Assembly: GCF_001998865.1 (NCBI RefSeq)
Contig: NZ_CP019607.1
Coordinates: 496,001-560,000, forward strand
Direction of reading: 5' to 3'
Source of the DNA: Tessaracoccus flavescens
GTDB lineage: Bacteria; Actinomycetota; Actinomycetes; Propionibacteriales; Propionibacteriaceae
DNA: 64,000 nt
Position numbers and translations under genes: made by a program. The stretch's first letter is position 1; each line of letters starts with the position of its first letter. Below, piece after piece: positions 10,973-19,256 of this stretch. The notes under the pieces were generated by a model, which saw nothing but the letters and a program-made list of their open reading frames with translations, did no database searches and was not told the DNA's origin.

Positions 10973-11004
10973 CCACCCCGGCGGACTGTCTCCGACCGGG
11001 GTGG
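10973..11004 (-). terminator. Intrinsic terminator of erpA
   Basis: A 9-bp stem (CCACCCCGG paired with CCGGGGTGG) with a 14-nt loop. On the minus strand it is followed by CTTTTT, so it terminates transcription arriving from erpA. Confidence 0.85.
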
Positions 11005-11026
11005 CGTATGATTCGGCGGCTTCGCC

Positions 11027-11371
11027 TCAGTGGAAGGAATCTCCACACGCGCAGGAGCCCTGCGCGTTCGGGTTGTCGATGGTGAAGCCCTGCTTCTCGA
11101 TCGAGTCCATGAAGTCGATGGAGGCCCCTCCGAGGTAGGGAGCGCTCATCTTGTCCGTGACGACACTGACGCCGTTGTAGTCGGTGACGACGTCGCCGTC
11201 GAGCGAGCGGTCGTCGAAGTAGAGCTGGTAGCGCAGGCCGGAGCAGCCACCGGGCTGCACGGCGATGCGGAGCGAGAGGTCGTCGCGACCCTCGGCCTCC
11301 AGGAGGGAACGCACCTTCTCGACGGCGACGTCAGAGAGCTGCACGCCGGGAGTGGTCTGGGTATCGGTCAC
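11027..11371 (-). CDS. erpA: Iron-sulfur cluster insertion protein ErpA/HesB
   Basis: 114 residues, the usual length of A-type Fe-S carriers. The three conserved cysteines are visible in PGGCSGLRY and GSCACGDSF near the C-terminus. A-type carriers accept Fe-S clusters from the SUF scaffold and pass them to apo-enzymes, so LipA (encoded at 24.1 kb) is a plausible client. It is monocistronic, with a terminator just downstream. ErpA rather than SufA/IscA is chosen from the actinobacterial context and is less certain than the family. Confidence 0.9.
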   Translation of the reverse strand: MTDTQTTPGVQLSDVAVEKVRSLLEAEGRDDLSLRIAVQPGGCSGLRYQLYFDDRSLDGDVVTDYNGVSVVTDKMSAPYLGGASIDFMDSIEKQGFTIDNPNAQGSCACGDSFH

Positions 11372-11467
11372 TGTGTGCTCCGTAATTCGCGGGTTCTGAG
11401 AAATCTTCGACGAGTCTACGCCGACCTCGGGCGTTTCCCCAGCCGGGACGTCGGCTGAGAGCGAACC

Positions 11468-12352
11468 TCACCACTGCCAGGTCGAGGCGACCTGCTCCGC
11501 GACCTCCGCGAGGCGCTCCGGCGTCGCGTTTTGAGTGCTCGCGGCGGGGACGAGCGGGTAGGCCGTCTCGAAGCCGCCGAGCCGCAGCTCACGCGACGAC
11601 ACGAAGTTGCGTCCGACGACGGCGATCACGGGCCTGAGCGCGGCGGCTGCCAACTGCGCGACCCGCTTGACGACCGGCCCTCCGAGGGCGTGGAAGTCCA
11701 GTGACTCCGCGCCGGTGACCACCAGGTCGGCGCGAGCCATGGTCGCGGCGAGGTCGAAGCGGGCGGCGAGGAAGGTCAGGGGGTCGGTGACCTGTCCGCC
11801 GATCGCCGCGAGGATCAGGCCGAGCCCCCTCGCGGCACCGGAGCCCTGCGAGGGCTCGACGCCGAGTTCGGCGGCCCAGCGCTCGGCCTCCGCGTCGGCG
11901 AGCAGGATCGCGTTCAGGTCGGCTCCCTCGGCGCGCAGCGCGGTCGAGGCGTGACCCGAGAGGCCGGTGAGCGGGCGCTCGACCTCCTCCTCAGGGACGA
12001 GTGCGGTCAGCTCGCGTCCGGCCCAGGAGCGGCGCAGCTGAGCGAGCGAGTCGGCGGGGTCCGCGTCGAAGAGCGAGCGGCCGAGGTCGTCGACGCTCAG
12101 CCCGGAAAGATCCACGACCAGTTGGTCGGCTCCAGCGGCGAGGGCTTCGGCCAGTTCCGCGGTGGTGGTGGGGGCGGCGAAGACCGCTGAAGGACAACAG
12201 GCGGCGACGCCCTCGCGGAGGCCCTGCCCCGTGGCGGCAAGTGGCACCACGGCGACAGCGACACCGCGCTCCGCGAAGGCGCGCGCGATCTGCTCGGACG
12301 CGGCGGCGGGGGTGAGCCCTGCGACCGCGTCCGAGGCGACAACCACTCTCAC
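11468..12352 (-). CDS. Glycerate kinase-family protein
   Basis: 294 residues, shorter than the ~370 of GlxK. Fold hallmarks are the N-terminal VVVASDAVAGLTPAAASEQIARAF, GSGAARGLGLILAAIGG (nucleotide/substrate loop) and DLVVTGAESLD near the active site; in canonical enzymes this last motif reads D.VITGEG..D, so the E-G to A-E change and the reduced length make catalytic activity uncertain. Its GTG start overlaps the pspAA stop (GTGA), so it is the third gene of a pspA operon, an odd partner for a metabolic kinase. Confidence 0.7.
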   Translation of the reverse strand: MRVVVASDAVAGLTPAAASEQIARAFAERGVAVAVVPLAATGQGLREGVAACCPSAVFAAPTTTAELAEALAAGADQLVVDLSGLSVDDLGRSLFDADPADSLAQLRRSWAGRELTALVPEEEVERPLTGLSGHASTALRAEGADLNAILLADAEAERWAAELGVEPSQGSGAARGLGLILAAIGGQVTDPLTFLAARFDLAATMARADLVVTGAESLDFHALGGPVVKRVAQLAAAALRPVIAVVGRNFVSSRELRLGGFETAYPLVPAASTQNATPERLAEVAEQVASTWQW

Positions 12353-12684
12353 AGGCTGGCGGACTCCTCGTCGCCCTCGGTGAGCTCTCCGTCGGCGTCG
12401 GGAATCAGCCCGTAGTACTCGCTCGTCGATTTGAGCAGTTCACGGACCTCCTCAAGCGACACGTCGACGTCGGGAAGCACGAGGTCTGACTCCGCGAGCA
12501 TGTCCTCGGGGACCTCGACGCCGAGTCGTCGGACGCCGTCACCGAGCGCGGTGAGGGCCTCGATCATGCCGGGCTCATCGCCGGCGGCGACGCGTTCCTC
12601 AAGCGCCCGGTCGAGCTCGTTCAGCTCGATCAGGTGCTCAGGTTCCAGGACCCACTGGCCCTGGCCCATGATGCGCACGATCAT
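12349..12684 (-). CDS. pspAA: PspA-associated protein PspAA
   Basis: A 111-residue acidic protein starting MIVRIMGQGQWVLEPEHL, characteristic of the small PspAA domain encoded next to PspA in actinobacteria and archaea. ATG 12684 is chosen because AGGAG lies just upstream and ATGA overlaps the pspA stop; a longer in-frame start at 12705 lies within pspA. PspAA is thought to work with PspA in the membrane-stress response; its mechanism is not well defined. Confidence 0.8.
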   Translation of the reverse strand: MIVRIMGQGQWVLEPEHLIELNELDRALEERVAAGDEPGMIEALTALGDGVRRLGVEVPEDMLAESDLVLPDVDVSLEEVRELLKSTSEYYGLIPDADGELTEGDEESASL

Positions 12685-13520
12685 GACTTGTTCTCCTGCG
12701 GCCACTCGTCGGCGGTGTCCGCCTGGTCAGTCACCTGTTGGGCGGTCTGCACCGGCTGTGCCGGCTGCGCCGGGGCGGTGGAACCGGCCCGGAGCTCGGG
12801 GCGGGCGGCTGCGGAGCCACCGGTGAGCTGAGCCTTCATCGCCGCCAGCTCGTTCTCCACGGAGCTGTCGGAGGCGAGGGCGTCGAGCTCGCGCGTGATG
12901 TCGTCCTTCACGGTGCCGGTCGGGTCGTCGAGCGCGCCGGAGGCGAGCAGCTCGTCGACGGCGGAGGCGCGGGCCTGCAGCTGCAGGGTCTTGTCCTCTG
13001 CGCGCTGAATCGCGAGGCCGACGTCGCTCATCTCCTCGGAGATGCCGGTGAAGGCCTCGTTGATCCGGGTCTGCGCCTCGGCGGCCGAGTAGCTGGCCTT
13101 GATGGTCTCCTTGCGGGTGCGGAAGGCGTCGACCTTCGCCTGGAGGCGGGAGCTGGCGCGAACCAGCTTCTCCTCCTCCGCCTGCAGGGCGGCGTGCTGC
13201 GTCTGCAGGTCGTCGAGCTGACCCTGGAGGCCGGACTTGCGGGTCAGGGCCTCGCGGGCGAGGTCCTCGCGGTTGGACTCGAGGGCGCGCTGCGCCGCGT
13301 TCTGCAGCCGCTCAACCTCGGAGTTGAGCTTGCTAGCCTGCAGTTCCACCCGCTTACGGCTGGTGGCGACGTCTGCGACGCCACGCCTCACGTTCTGCAG
13401 CAGTTCGAGCTGCTTCTGGTACGAGTAGTCGAGCGTCTCTCGGGGATCTTCATACTTGTCGAGGGCCTTGTTCGCCTTCGATCGGAAGACCAGAGCGATG
13501 CGTTCAAAGATGCTTGCCAC
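12681..13520 (-). CDS. pspA: PspA/IM30 (ESCRT-III-like) membrane stress protein
   Basis: 279 residues beginning MASIFERIALVFRSKANKALDKYEDPRETLDYSYQK, the amphipathic helix 0/1 region of PspA. It is nearly all coiled-coil helix to about residue 215, followed by a flexible Ala/Gln/Pro-rich tail. PspA polymerises on membranes to preserve the proton gradient under envelope stress. GTG 13520 is preferred because it starts at the conserved N-terminus with a GGAAGG site upstream; a longer open frame to 13571 adds unconserved residues. It is the first gene of pspA-pspAA-glycerate kinase. Confidence 0.9.
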   Translation of the reverse strand: MASIFERIALVFRSKANKALDKYEDPRETLDYSYQKQLELLQNVRRGVADVATSRKRVELQASKLNSEVERLQNAAQRALESNREDLAREALTRKSGLQGQLDDLQTQHAALQAEEEKLVRASSRLQAKVDAFRTRKETIKASYSAAEAQTRINEAFTGISEEMSDVGLAIQRAEDKTLQLQARASAVDELLASGALDDPTGTVKDDITRELDALASDSSVENELAAMKAQLTGGSAAARPELRAGSTAPAQPAQPVQTAQQVTDQADTADEWPQENKS

Positions 13521-13679
13521 TGAGGTGTCCTTCCAGGAACGTGCGGTGTCGGCATCAACGTTAGCGCCCACGTGGGCGAACCGGGGTCTTTACCTCCCCC
13601 GAACGATCCCTGAATCGCCTCGGGCACCCACAGGGTAGGATGTCTGGGAACCACCCGAACTCGTAAGGAACCGTGCACC

Positions 13680-14348
13680 GTGGGACTTTTCCGTCCGTAT
13701 GAGCGCAAGGAGGCCGGCGCCTCCAGCGATCAGATCGCCACCCTGACCCCCAAGGGCCAGAAGGCCGCCGAGAAGGAGGCCGCGCGGGAGGCGAAGGCGA
13801 GCCAGCCCGAGGTCGCCGTCGAGACGACCTCCGAGACGACCGGATCCGGCAAGATCCAGGTGGCCCGCAAGGCCGGGCCGACGAGGTCGCGCCGACAGGC
13901 GGAGGCCGACCGGATGGAGCGCCTCCACCCCACGCTCACCCCGAAGCAGCAGCGTAAGGCGGCCTCGAAGGCCCGCCAGCAGCAGCGCCTCGAGGCCATG
14001 GACAAGGTGGAGAACTCCCCCGAGCGTCAGCTCACCCGCGACTATGTCGACACCCGCTGGACCGTCAACGAGTTCCTCTTCCCCGCCATGATCCTCGTGA
14101 TGGCGGCCTCCATGGCCACCATGTCGAACGTCGCGCTCTCCAGCTACATCGTGCTGAGCGTCTGGGTCCTGATCGCCGTCGGCGTGATCCAGGCCGTCAT
14201 CATGTGGCGGGGGCTGAAGAAGGTGCTGCAGCAGCGCTACCCGAAGGCCTCGCTCAAGGGCCTCCCGATGTACATGTTCAGCCGCTCGATCATGATCCGC
14301 CGCTTCCGTCAGCCGGGTCCGCGGATCAAGCGCGGGGATCCGATCTGA
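13680..14348 (+). CDS. DUF3043 membrane protein
   Basis: 222 residues. The N-terminal ~120 are highly charged and Lys/Ala-rich, including TRSRRQAEADRMERLHPTLT, followed by the conserved DYVDTRWTVNEFLFP and two closely spaced membrane helices. This is the actinobacterial DUF3043 family, whose function is unknown. AAGGAA precedes the GTG start. The stop overlaps the ATG of the next small gene by one base (TGATG), so the two are coupled. Confidence 0.85.
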   Translation: MGLFRPYERKEAGASSDQIATLTPKGQKAAEKEAAREAKASQPEVAVETTSETTGSGKIQVARKAGPTRSRRQAEADRMERLHPTLTPKQQRKAASKARQQQRLEAMDKVENSPERQLTRDYVDTRWTVNEFLFPAMILVMAASMATMSNVALSSYIVLSVWVLIAVGVIQAVIMWRGLKKVLQQRYPKASLKGLPMYMFSRSIMIRRFRQPGPRIKRGDPI

Positions 14349-14554
14349 TGAGCTACCGCTGGATTCCACAGACCGGGTCCTTCTCCGTGCAGGAGCTGGA
14401 ATCGGCCGACCTCATCCACGACTTTGACGATCAGGGCTCGGCGGAGGAATGGCTCGGCCTGTTCTACACCGATCTGCTCAACAGGGGCGTGGCGGAGGTG
14501 AGCCTCTTCGAGGAGGACCGGCTCGTCTACGGGCCTATGCCTCTGACGCCGTAG
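14348..14554 (+). CDS. Small acidic conserved hypothetical protein
   Basis: 68 residues, MSYRWIPQTG...PLTP, acidic and soluble with no cysteines. It starts one base inside the stop of the DUF3043 gene, a coupling that supports a real gene. Its last 20 bases overlap, tail to tail, the end of the minus-strand gene that follows. I do not recognise a family with a known function. Confidence 0.65.
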   Translation: MSYRWIPQTGSFSVQELESADLIHDFDDQGSAEEWLGLFYTDLLNRGVAEVSLFEEDRLVYGPMPLTP

Positions 14555-14843
14555 GCACCTTCCCACGGCGGCCCTGGGCGACGATCACCAGTCCGAACGC
14601 CATCAGCCCCACCCCGGCGGCGACAGCGAAGGGTGCCTGCTCGCGGGCGATGTCGATCCTGTCCTCGTAGCGCTGCACCTTCCCGCCGTGCACGTTGGTC
14701 AGGCTCGAGTACTCGCACACGTCGCCCGGGTTCATCTCCACCCCACGGCACGAGGTCGACGGACTGGCCCACGAGAGCGTTCCCCACACGGCGATGGCGA
14801 GTCCGGCGACGATGAACCCCCACAGTCCGATGCGTTTCCTCAT
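14535..14843 (-). CDS. Small membrane protein with two transmembrane helices
   Basis: 102 residues from ATG 14843. One hydrophobic helix is at about residues 6-26 and another at about 72-90. The intervening ~45-residue loop holds two cysteines (TSCRGVEMNPGDVCEY), probably disulfide-bonded outside the cell. The C-terminus is short and basic (QGRRGK). A TTG three codons upstream is an alternative start. Similar small proteins occur in actinobacteria, but no function can be assigned. Confidence 0.65.
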   Translation of the reverse strand: MRKRIGLWGFIVAGLAIAVWGTLSWASPSTSCRGVEMNPGDVCEYSSLTNVHGGKVQRYEDRIDIAREQAPFAVAAGVGLMAFGLVIVAQGRRGKVPTASEA

Positions 14844-14912
14844 GCGGGCCAACGTAGTGCCCCGCGGCGCTCAGACAAATCCGTCCGCGGGAGATACCGA
14901 TAGGCTGAACGG

Positions 14913-16424
14913 GTGAGTAGAGACATTGCACACCTGAGCCTCAGCAAGTCCATGCCGAAGTCCGCCGACGCGATCGTCGTGGGCCTTGCGACGATCAACG
15001 GCGGCGAGACCGCTGCGGTCGGCGTCGGCGCCGACCTGGACAAGAAGTACGAGTCGGCCTACGGGCGCGGCGTGATGGCGATGGCCGCCGCGCTCGGCGC
15101 CTCCGCCTCCGCCGACTCGGTCACGGTGCTCCCGCCCCTCGAAGGCAGCCGCCTCGTGGTGGTCGGCCTGGAGGACGCCGACGTCACGCCCGAGCGCCTG
15201 CGTCGCGCCACCGGCAACGCCCTGCGCAGCATCGCCGCGATGGAGGGCGCGGACGGCTGGGAGGTGGCCGTCTCGCTCGAGGTCACCGACCCCGAACTCG
15301 TCCAGGCCACCGCCGAGGGCGCGCTGCTCGGCGCCTACCGCGTCTGGAAGGTCACCGGAGAGGCGCAGCCTCAGGCGGTCACCGACGTGACGCTCGTGGC
15401 CTCGTCTGTCACCGGCCTTCAGAAGGACGCCCTCGCCTCCGCCCAGGCGAACGCTGCGGCCGTGTGCCAGGCGCGCGACTGGGGCAACACTCCCCCGAAC
15501 CTGCTCTACCCGGAGAGCTTCGCCGAGGCCGCCCGCGGCTACGTGAAGGACGCGAAGATCTCGGTGGAGATCCTCGATGAGAAGGCCCTCGAGAAGGGCG
15601 GCTACGGCGGCATCCTCGCCGTCGGTGGCGGCTCGACCCGCAAGCCCCGCCTCGTGCGGCTCAGCTACGCGCCGCGCGGCGCCACGCGCCACCTGGCGCT
15701 GGTCGGCAAGGGCATCACCTTCGACTCGGGCGGCCTCGACATCAAGCCTGCGGGCCAGATGGCAGGCATGAAGTACGACATGTCGGGCGCCGCTGCCGTG
15801 ATCTCCGCGATCCGCGGCATCGCCGACCTCGGCCTCAAGGTCAAGGTCACCGCCTACGCCTCGCTCGCCGAGAACCTCCCCTCCGGCAGCTCGTACCGCG
15901 CCAGCGACGTGCTGACCATGTTCGACGGCCAGAGCGTCGAGAACTACAACACCGACGCCGAGGGGCGCCTAGTCATGGCCGACGCGATCGCGCGCGCAGG
16001 CCAGGACCGTCCCGACCTGATCGTCGACGTGGCGACCCTCACGGGGGCCTGCATGGTCGGCCTGGGCATGCGCACCGCCGGCCTGATCACCAACGGTGAG
16101 ACGACCTCGGACCTGCTGCTCGACGCCGCGGAGGCGGCGGGCGAGGATTTCTGGGAGCTTCCGCTGACCGACCACACCCGCGGGCTGATCAAGTCCACCG
16201 TCGCAGACATGCGTTCGGGCTCCGGCCAGCGCTGGGGTGGCGCGCTCGTCGCGGGCGCGTTTCTCGAGCGGTTCGTCCCGGAGGGTGTTGCCTGGGCGCA
16301 CCTGGACATCGCCGGACCGGCGGAGAACGTCGACGAGGCCTATGGCTACGTGCCGAAGGGCGGCACCGGCATGGGTGTGCGCACGCTGATCGCGCTGGCG
16401 GGTCAGTTGGCCGACGCGGCCTGA
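14913..16424 (+). CDS. pepA: Leucyl aminopeptidase (M17)
   Basis: 503 residues with an N-terminal macro-like domain (about 1-170) and the C-terminal catalytic domain. Metal and active-site motifs are visible: GKGITFDSGGLDIKP (Lys and Asp ligands), YDMSGAAAV and the family signature NTDAEGRLVMADA, plus DVATLTGAC. It is a cytosolic di-zinc exopeptidase that removes N-terminal residues in peptide turnover. A TAGGCT box (14901-14906) six bases before the GTG start suggests a leaderless mRNA. Its 3' end overlaps the following minus-strand gene by 22 bp. Confidence 0.95.
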   Translation: MSRDIAHLSLSKSMPKSADAIVVGLATINGGETAAVGVGADLDKKYESAYGRGVMAMAAALGASASADSVTVLPPLEGSRLVVVGLEDADVTPERLRRATGNALRSIAAMEGADGWEVAVSLEVTDPELVQATAEGALLGAYRVWKVTGEAQPQAVTDVTLVASSVTGLQKDALASAQANAAAVCQARDWGNTPPNLLYPESFAEAARGYVKDAKISVEILDEKALEKGGYGGILAVGGGSTRKPRLVRLSYAPRGATRHLALVGKGITFDSGGLDIKPAGQMAGMKYDMSGAAAVISAIRGIADLGLKVKVTAYASLAENLPSGSSYRASDVLTMFDGQSVENYNTDAEGRLVMADAIARAGQDRPDLIVDVATLTGACMVGLGMRTAGLITNGETTSDLLLDAAEAAGEDFWELPLTDHTRGLIKSTVADMRSGSGQRWGGALVAGAFLERFVPEGVAWAHLDIAGPAENVDEAYGYVPKGGTGMGVRTLIALAGQLADAA

Positions 16425-16753
16425 TCGCCCTTGGCTGCACGCTTGGTGCGGAGCCCGTATTCGCGCATCCTGCGCGGGTACGGGACCACGCCTGCGTCGT
16501 AGCACGGCAGGTTGTGCTCGTCGGCGAACTGGTAGCCGTAGTCGGCGCTGGGCAGGCCGCGACGGGTCGACTCTCCGTCGGCGGCGACGAGCAGGATCGA
16601 CGGCGGGTTGAACGACGTCGGCTGCTCTACCCACGCCTCGACGCCGCGGCGGGTGCCGACGAAGTCATTGAGGTGGTCGCGCACGGCGTCTGGCACCAGC
16701 TCGGCCTCCCTGGCCAGCTGTGCCTGCTTCTTCCTGCGCCCGAACCACCCCAC
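16403..16753 (-). CDS. Conserved actinobacterial hypothetical protein
   Basis: 116 residues from GTG 16753. It starts VGWFGRRKKQAQLAREAELVPD, contains WVEQPTSFNPPSILLVAADGE and ends in a basic/Ala-rich tail. No catalytic motif is recognisable. A CATAAT box six bases before the GTG suggests leaderless expression, and this start is preferred to the upstream in-frame ATG at 16804. The 3' end overlaps pepA tail to tail by 22 bp. Function unknown. Confidence 0.65.
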   Translation of the reverse strand: MGWFGRRKKQAQLAREAELVPDAVRDHLNDFVGTRRGVEAWVEQPTSFNPPSILLVAADGESTRRGLPSADYGYQFADEHNLPCYDAGVVPYPRRMREYGLRTKRAAKGDQAASAN

Positions 16754-16807
16754 GCGCCCATTATGAGGGATCGGCCCAAGACATGACGATCTGAGGCCGG
16801 ACAACGA

Positions 16808-16843
16808 CGAAGCCCCCGTCCCAGACCCGGGACGGGGGCTTCG
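16808..16843 (-). terminator. Terminator of the LPSTGA protein gene
   Basis: A 15-bp perfect stem (CGAAGCCCCCGTCCC and complement) with a 6-nt loop, 21 bases beyond the stop of the secreted-protein gene on the minus strand. The T-run is weak. Confidence 0.75.
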
Positions 16844-16863
16844 TGCGACTGGGTCAGCTCAGA

Positions 16864-17625
16864 TCAGGCGCCGGTGCTCGGGAGACCCGGCTTGGTCGGC
16901 TTCTTCGTCGGGGTGGCCGACGGGGTGACGGTCGGGGTGGCCGAGGCCGAGGCCGAAGGCGAGGAGGTCGCGCCGCAGAGACGCAGCTCGGCGACCACGG
17001 AGTTGTCGACCTCAGCGCCCTGGGAGCTCACGTGCACGTCGTAGACGGCGCACGGGAGGCTGGTCGGGAAGGTGACGGTCTTGACGACGAGCATGTTGTC
17101 GCCCGCGACGCCCATCGAGGTTGACCAGACGGTCTCGGCGTCGTCGCCCTGGGTGTTGACGCGCAGCGTGACGTCCGAGCCGGGGATGAACTCGCCGGCG
17201 GTGATCTCGGTCGGGGTGCCCGACGGGAAGCTGGCCGGGTTTGCCTCGAGGGTCTGGTCCAGGATGTATGCCTCGGCCTCGGCCTCGGCCTTGATCTTCG
17301 GGTCGTCTTTATCGATGCACGCAGCCCTGGCGCCGAGCTCGCCCGCGACGTCCTCGGGGATCTCGAAGGTCACCGGTGCGATGACGCCGCTTTCCGGAAC
17401 GACGCTCTCCGTCGGCGCCGCGTCGCCGACGGCGAAGCGCAGGGTGTTGCCGGCCGCGCAGTCGGCAAGGGTCAGGGTGGCGGTGTCGCCCGGAAGGTAG
17501 TACGAGGCGTCAAAATTGGCGCTGAAGTCAGCTGCCTGGGCGGCGGAGCCGCCGAAGGCGACGAGGCCCGCTCCGACGAGGGCCGAGGCACCAGCAACAG
17601 CGCCCAGCTTCTTGAGGATGGTCAT
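16864..17625 (-). CDS. Secreted Ser/Thr/Pro-tailed protein ending in LPSTGA
   Basis: 253 residues from ATG 17625, which has AGGGAG upstream. The N-terminus is a classical signal peptide ending near SAAQA-A. The middle (about residues 35-205) is beta-rich with four cysteines likely to form disulfides, and ends in LRLCG. A low-complexity Ser/Ala/Thr/Pro linker follows, and the protein stops at KPGLPSTGA. It looks like a wall-anchored protein, but the LPxTG motif lacks the hydrophobic stretch and basic tail that sortase substrates need, and no other frame downstream supplies them. It may be released, or the motif may be vestigial. IS copy 1 is inserted 69 bp upstream of the start, possibly affecting its promoter. 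Confidence 0.75.
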   Translation of the reverse strand: MTILKKLGAVAGASALVGAGLVAFGGSAAQAADFSANFDASYYLPGDTATLTLADCAAGNTLRFAVGDAAPTESVVPESGVIAPVTFEIPEDVAGELGARAACIDKDDPKIKAEAEAEAYILDQTLEANPASFPSGTPTEITAGEFIPGSDVTLRVNTQGDDAETVWSTSMGVAGDNMLVVKTVTFPTSLPCAVYDVHVSSQGAEVDNSVVAELRLCGATSSPSASASATPTVTPSATPTKKPTKPGLPSTGA

Positions 17626-17694
17626 TGTTCTCCCTGGGTGGTTTGGTTGATCCGCGGTCACGGTAACAACAACCGGGACCATTTGACCAGCCTC

Positions 17695-19137
17695 CGACGA
17701 CACTCATACATAGTCCCCGCGAACGAAGGGGCCGTACCTCACATACTTTTCCCCGGGAAACAGTGACCGGCCACGATGGGGTGTGGAGGTTGGAGAGAAG
17801 CTGTCGATGGCAGCCCGAGTCGAGATCACGAAGAAGTACGCCAAGGCCTATGCCGCGGCCCCGAAGAAGGGCAAGTCCCAGATCCTCGACCACGTGGTCG
17901 AGATCACCGGCTGGAACCGTGACCATGCCCGCCAGCAGTTGGTGGCCCGGTTGAAACAGGCCCCGGGACGGGCCACCGCGACGGTCGCGGTGATCGATCG
18001 GCGCAAGACCAAGGCGTGTAAGTACTCCTACGACGCCAGGCTGATCCTGCAGCGGGTATGGGCGGCCTCGGGGGGCAGCTGCGGGCAGTACCTCGCCGCA
18101 TCCATGAGCGATCTGATCGATGCGATGGAAGCCGAAGGCGAACTGGTGCCTAGCCAGGACCGTTACAGCGCCGAGGTCAGGGCCGAGCTGGAATCGATGT
18201 CGGCGGCCACGATCGACCGGTACCTCGCACCGGCGCGGGCGAAGGACCCGATCCGAGGAAAGACCGCCACCAAGCCCGGCAGCCTGCTACGAAACTCGAT
18301 CACCGTGCGTAAAGCCGGTGACGAGGTCGAAGCCGAACCCGGGTTCTTCGAAGTCGACACCGTGGCCCACTGCGGCCCCACGCTGAAGGGCGAGTTCGCC
18401 CGCAGCGTGAACTTCACCGACATGCACACCGGCTGGAGCTTCACCTACTCCATCCGCAACAACGCCCACCTCCACATCCGGACCGCGTTCGACCACTTCA
18501 TCGCCCAGGTCCCGTTCGCGGTCACCGGGATCGATTGTGACAACGGCTCGGAGTTCATCAACCACGACCTGATCGGCTGGGCCGGCCAACGAGAGGTGTT
18601 CTTCACCCGGTCGCGGCCTTACAAGAAAAACGATCAAGCCACCATCGAATCGAAGAACAACCACCTCGTGCGCCGCTACGGCTTCTACCACCGCTACGAC
18701 ACCGCCACCGAACTCGCGTTACTCAACCAGCTATGGCCGCTGGTCAACGACCGGCTCAACTTCTTCACCCCCACGAAGAAACCCGAAGGCTGGGCCACCG
18801 ACACCGTAGGGCGCCGCAAACGCCTCTACGACAAGCCACGCTCCCCCTACCAGAGGCTCCTGGCCGCCGGGGTCCTCAACCCCGCCCAGGAAACAGAACT
18901 AGCCGCCTACAAGGCCACCCTCAAACCCGTCGCAATGCAACGACGCATCACCGAGATCCAACAGGAGCTCACCCGACTCGCAGGCCGAAAGACAGCCCGT
19001 CTCGAACAACACATCGCATGGAAGGCACCCGACCCCGCCGGCCTCAAAACCCGGGCCAGCTAACCCTTGTTTTCGCGGGGAAAAATATCTGAGGTAAGGC
19101 CTACCATTTCGCGGGGACTTGACAGTGAGGTACCACG
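17695..19137 (+). mobile_element. Insertion sequence, copy 1 (1443 bp, 5-bp target duplication)
   Basis: Comparison with the copy at 56479-57921 fixes the ends: the two share sequence from CGACGACACT to GGTACCACG and diverge on both sides. GCCTC is duplicated at 17690-17694 and 19138-19142. Each end holds two copies of a ~22-bp motif with a TCCCCGCGAA-type core (17703-17723 and 17738-17759; 19072-19093 and 19108-19129), spaced 35-36 bp. It carries one DDE transposase gene. The family looks like the IS481/IS1202-type rve-fold groups; I cannot assign it exactly. It sits between the LPSTGA protein gene and lpdA, away from coding sequence. Confidence 0.93.
17807..19063 (+). CDS. DDE (rve-fold) transposase of IS copy 1
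   Basis: 418 residues from ATG 17807, which has GGAGAG upstream; an in-frame GTG at 17783 would add eight residues. The N-terminal ~150 residues are helix-rich and basic, probably DNA binding. The integrase core has D in FEVDTVAHCGP, D in DCDNGSEF and E in TIESKNNHLVRRYG; counted from the GTG these are D192, D253 and E289, giving DD(35)E spacing. Nothing is broken, so the element is probably active. The copy at 56.5 kb encodes the same protein. Confidence 0.93.
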   Translation: MAARVEITKKYAKAYAAAPKKGKSQILDHVVEITGWNRDHARQQLVARLKQAPGRATATVAVIDRRKTKACKYSYDARLILQRVWAASGGSCGQYLAASMSDLIDAMEAEGELVPSQDRYSAEVRAELESMSAATIDRYLAPARAKDPIRGKTATKPGSLLRNSITVRKAGDEVEAEPGFFEVDTVAHCGPTLKGEFARSVNFTDMHTGWSFTYSIRNNAHLHIRTAFDHFIAQVPFAVTGIDCDNGSEFINHDLIGWAGQREVFFTRSRPYKKNDQATIESKNNHLVRRYGFYHRYDTATELALLNQLWPLVNDRLNFFTPTKKPEGWATDTVGRRKRLYDKPRSPYQRLLAAGVLNPAQETELAAYKATLKPVAMQRRITEIQQELTRLAGRKTARLEQHIAWKAPDPAGLKTRAS

Positions 19138-19256
19138 GCCTCGGCGTGTCGTCTCATCAGGTGGCGACGGGCAAACGCTCAAGTTGGGGCGGCTTTCGCG
19201 TCCTGCCTGCTGGTCCACGGGCCGCACCCGCTGCCGGTGGGTGCGAGACTTGACCC

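Noticed and set aside
16864..16900. LPxTG sortase substrate
   Set aside because: No hydrophobic segment or basic tail follows the motif, so it cannot be called a standard sortase substrate.
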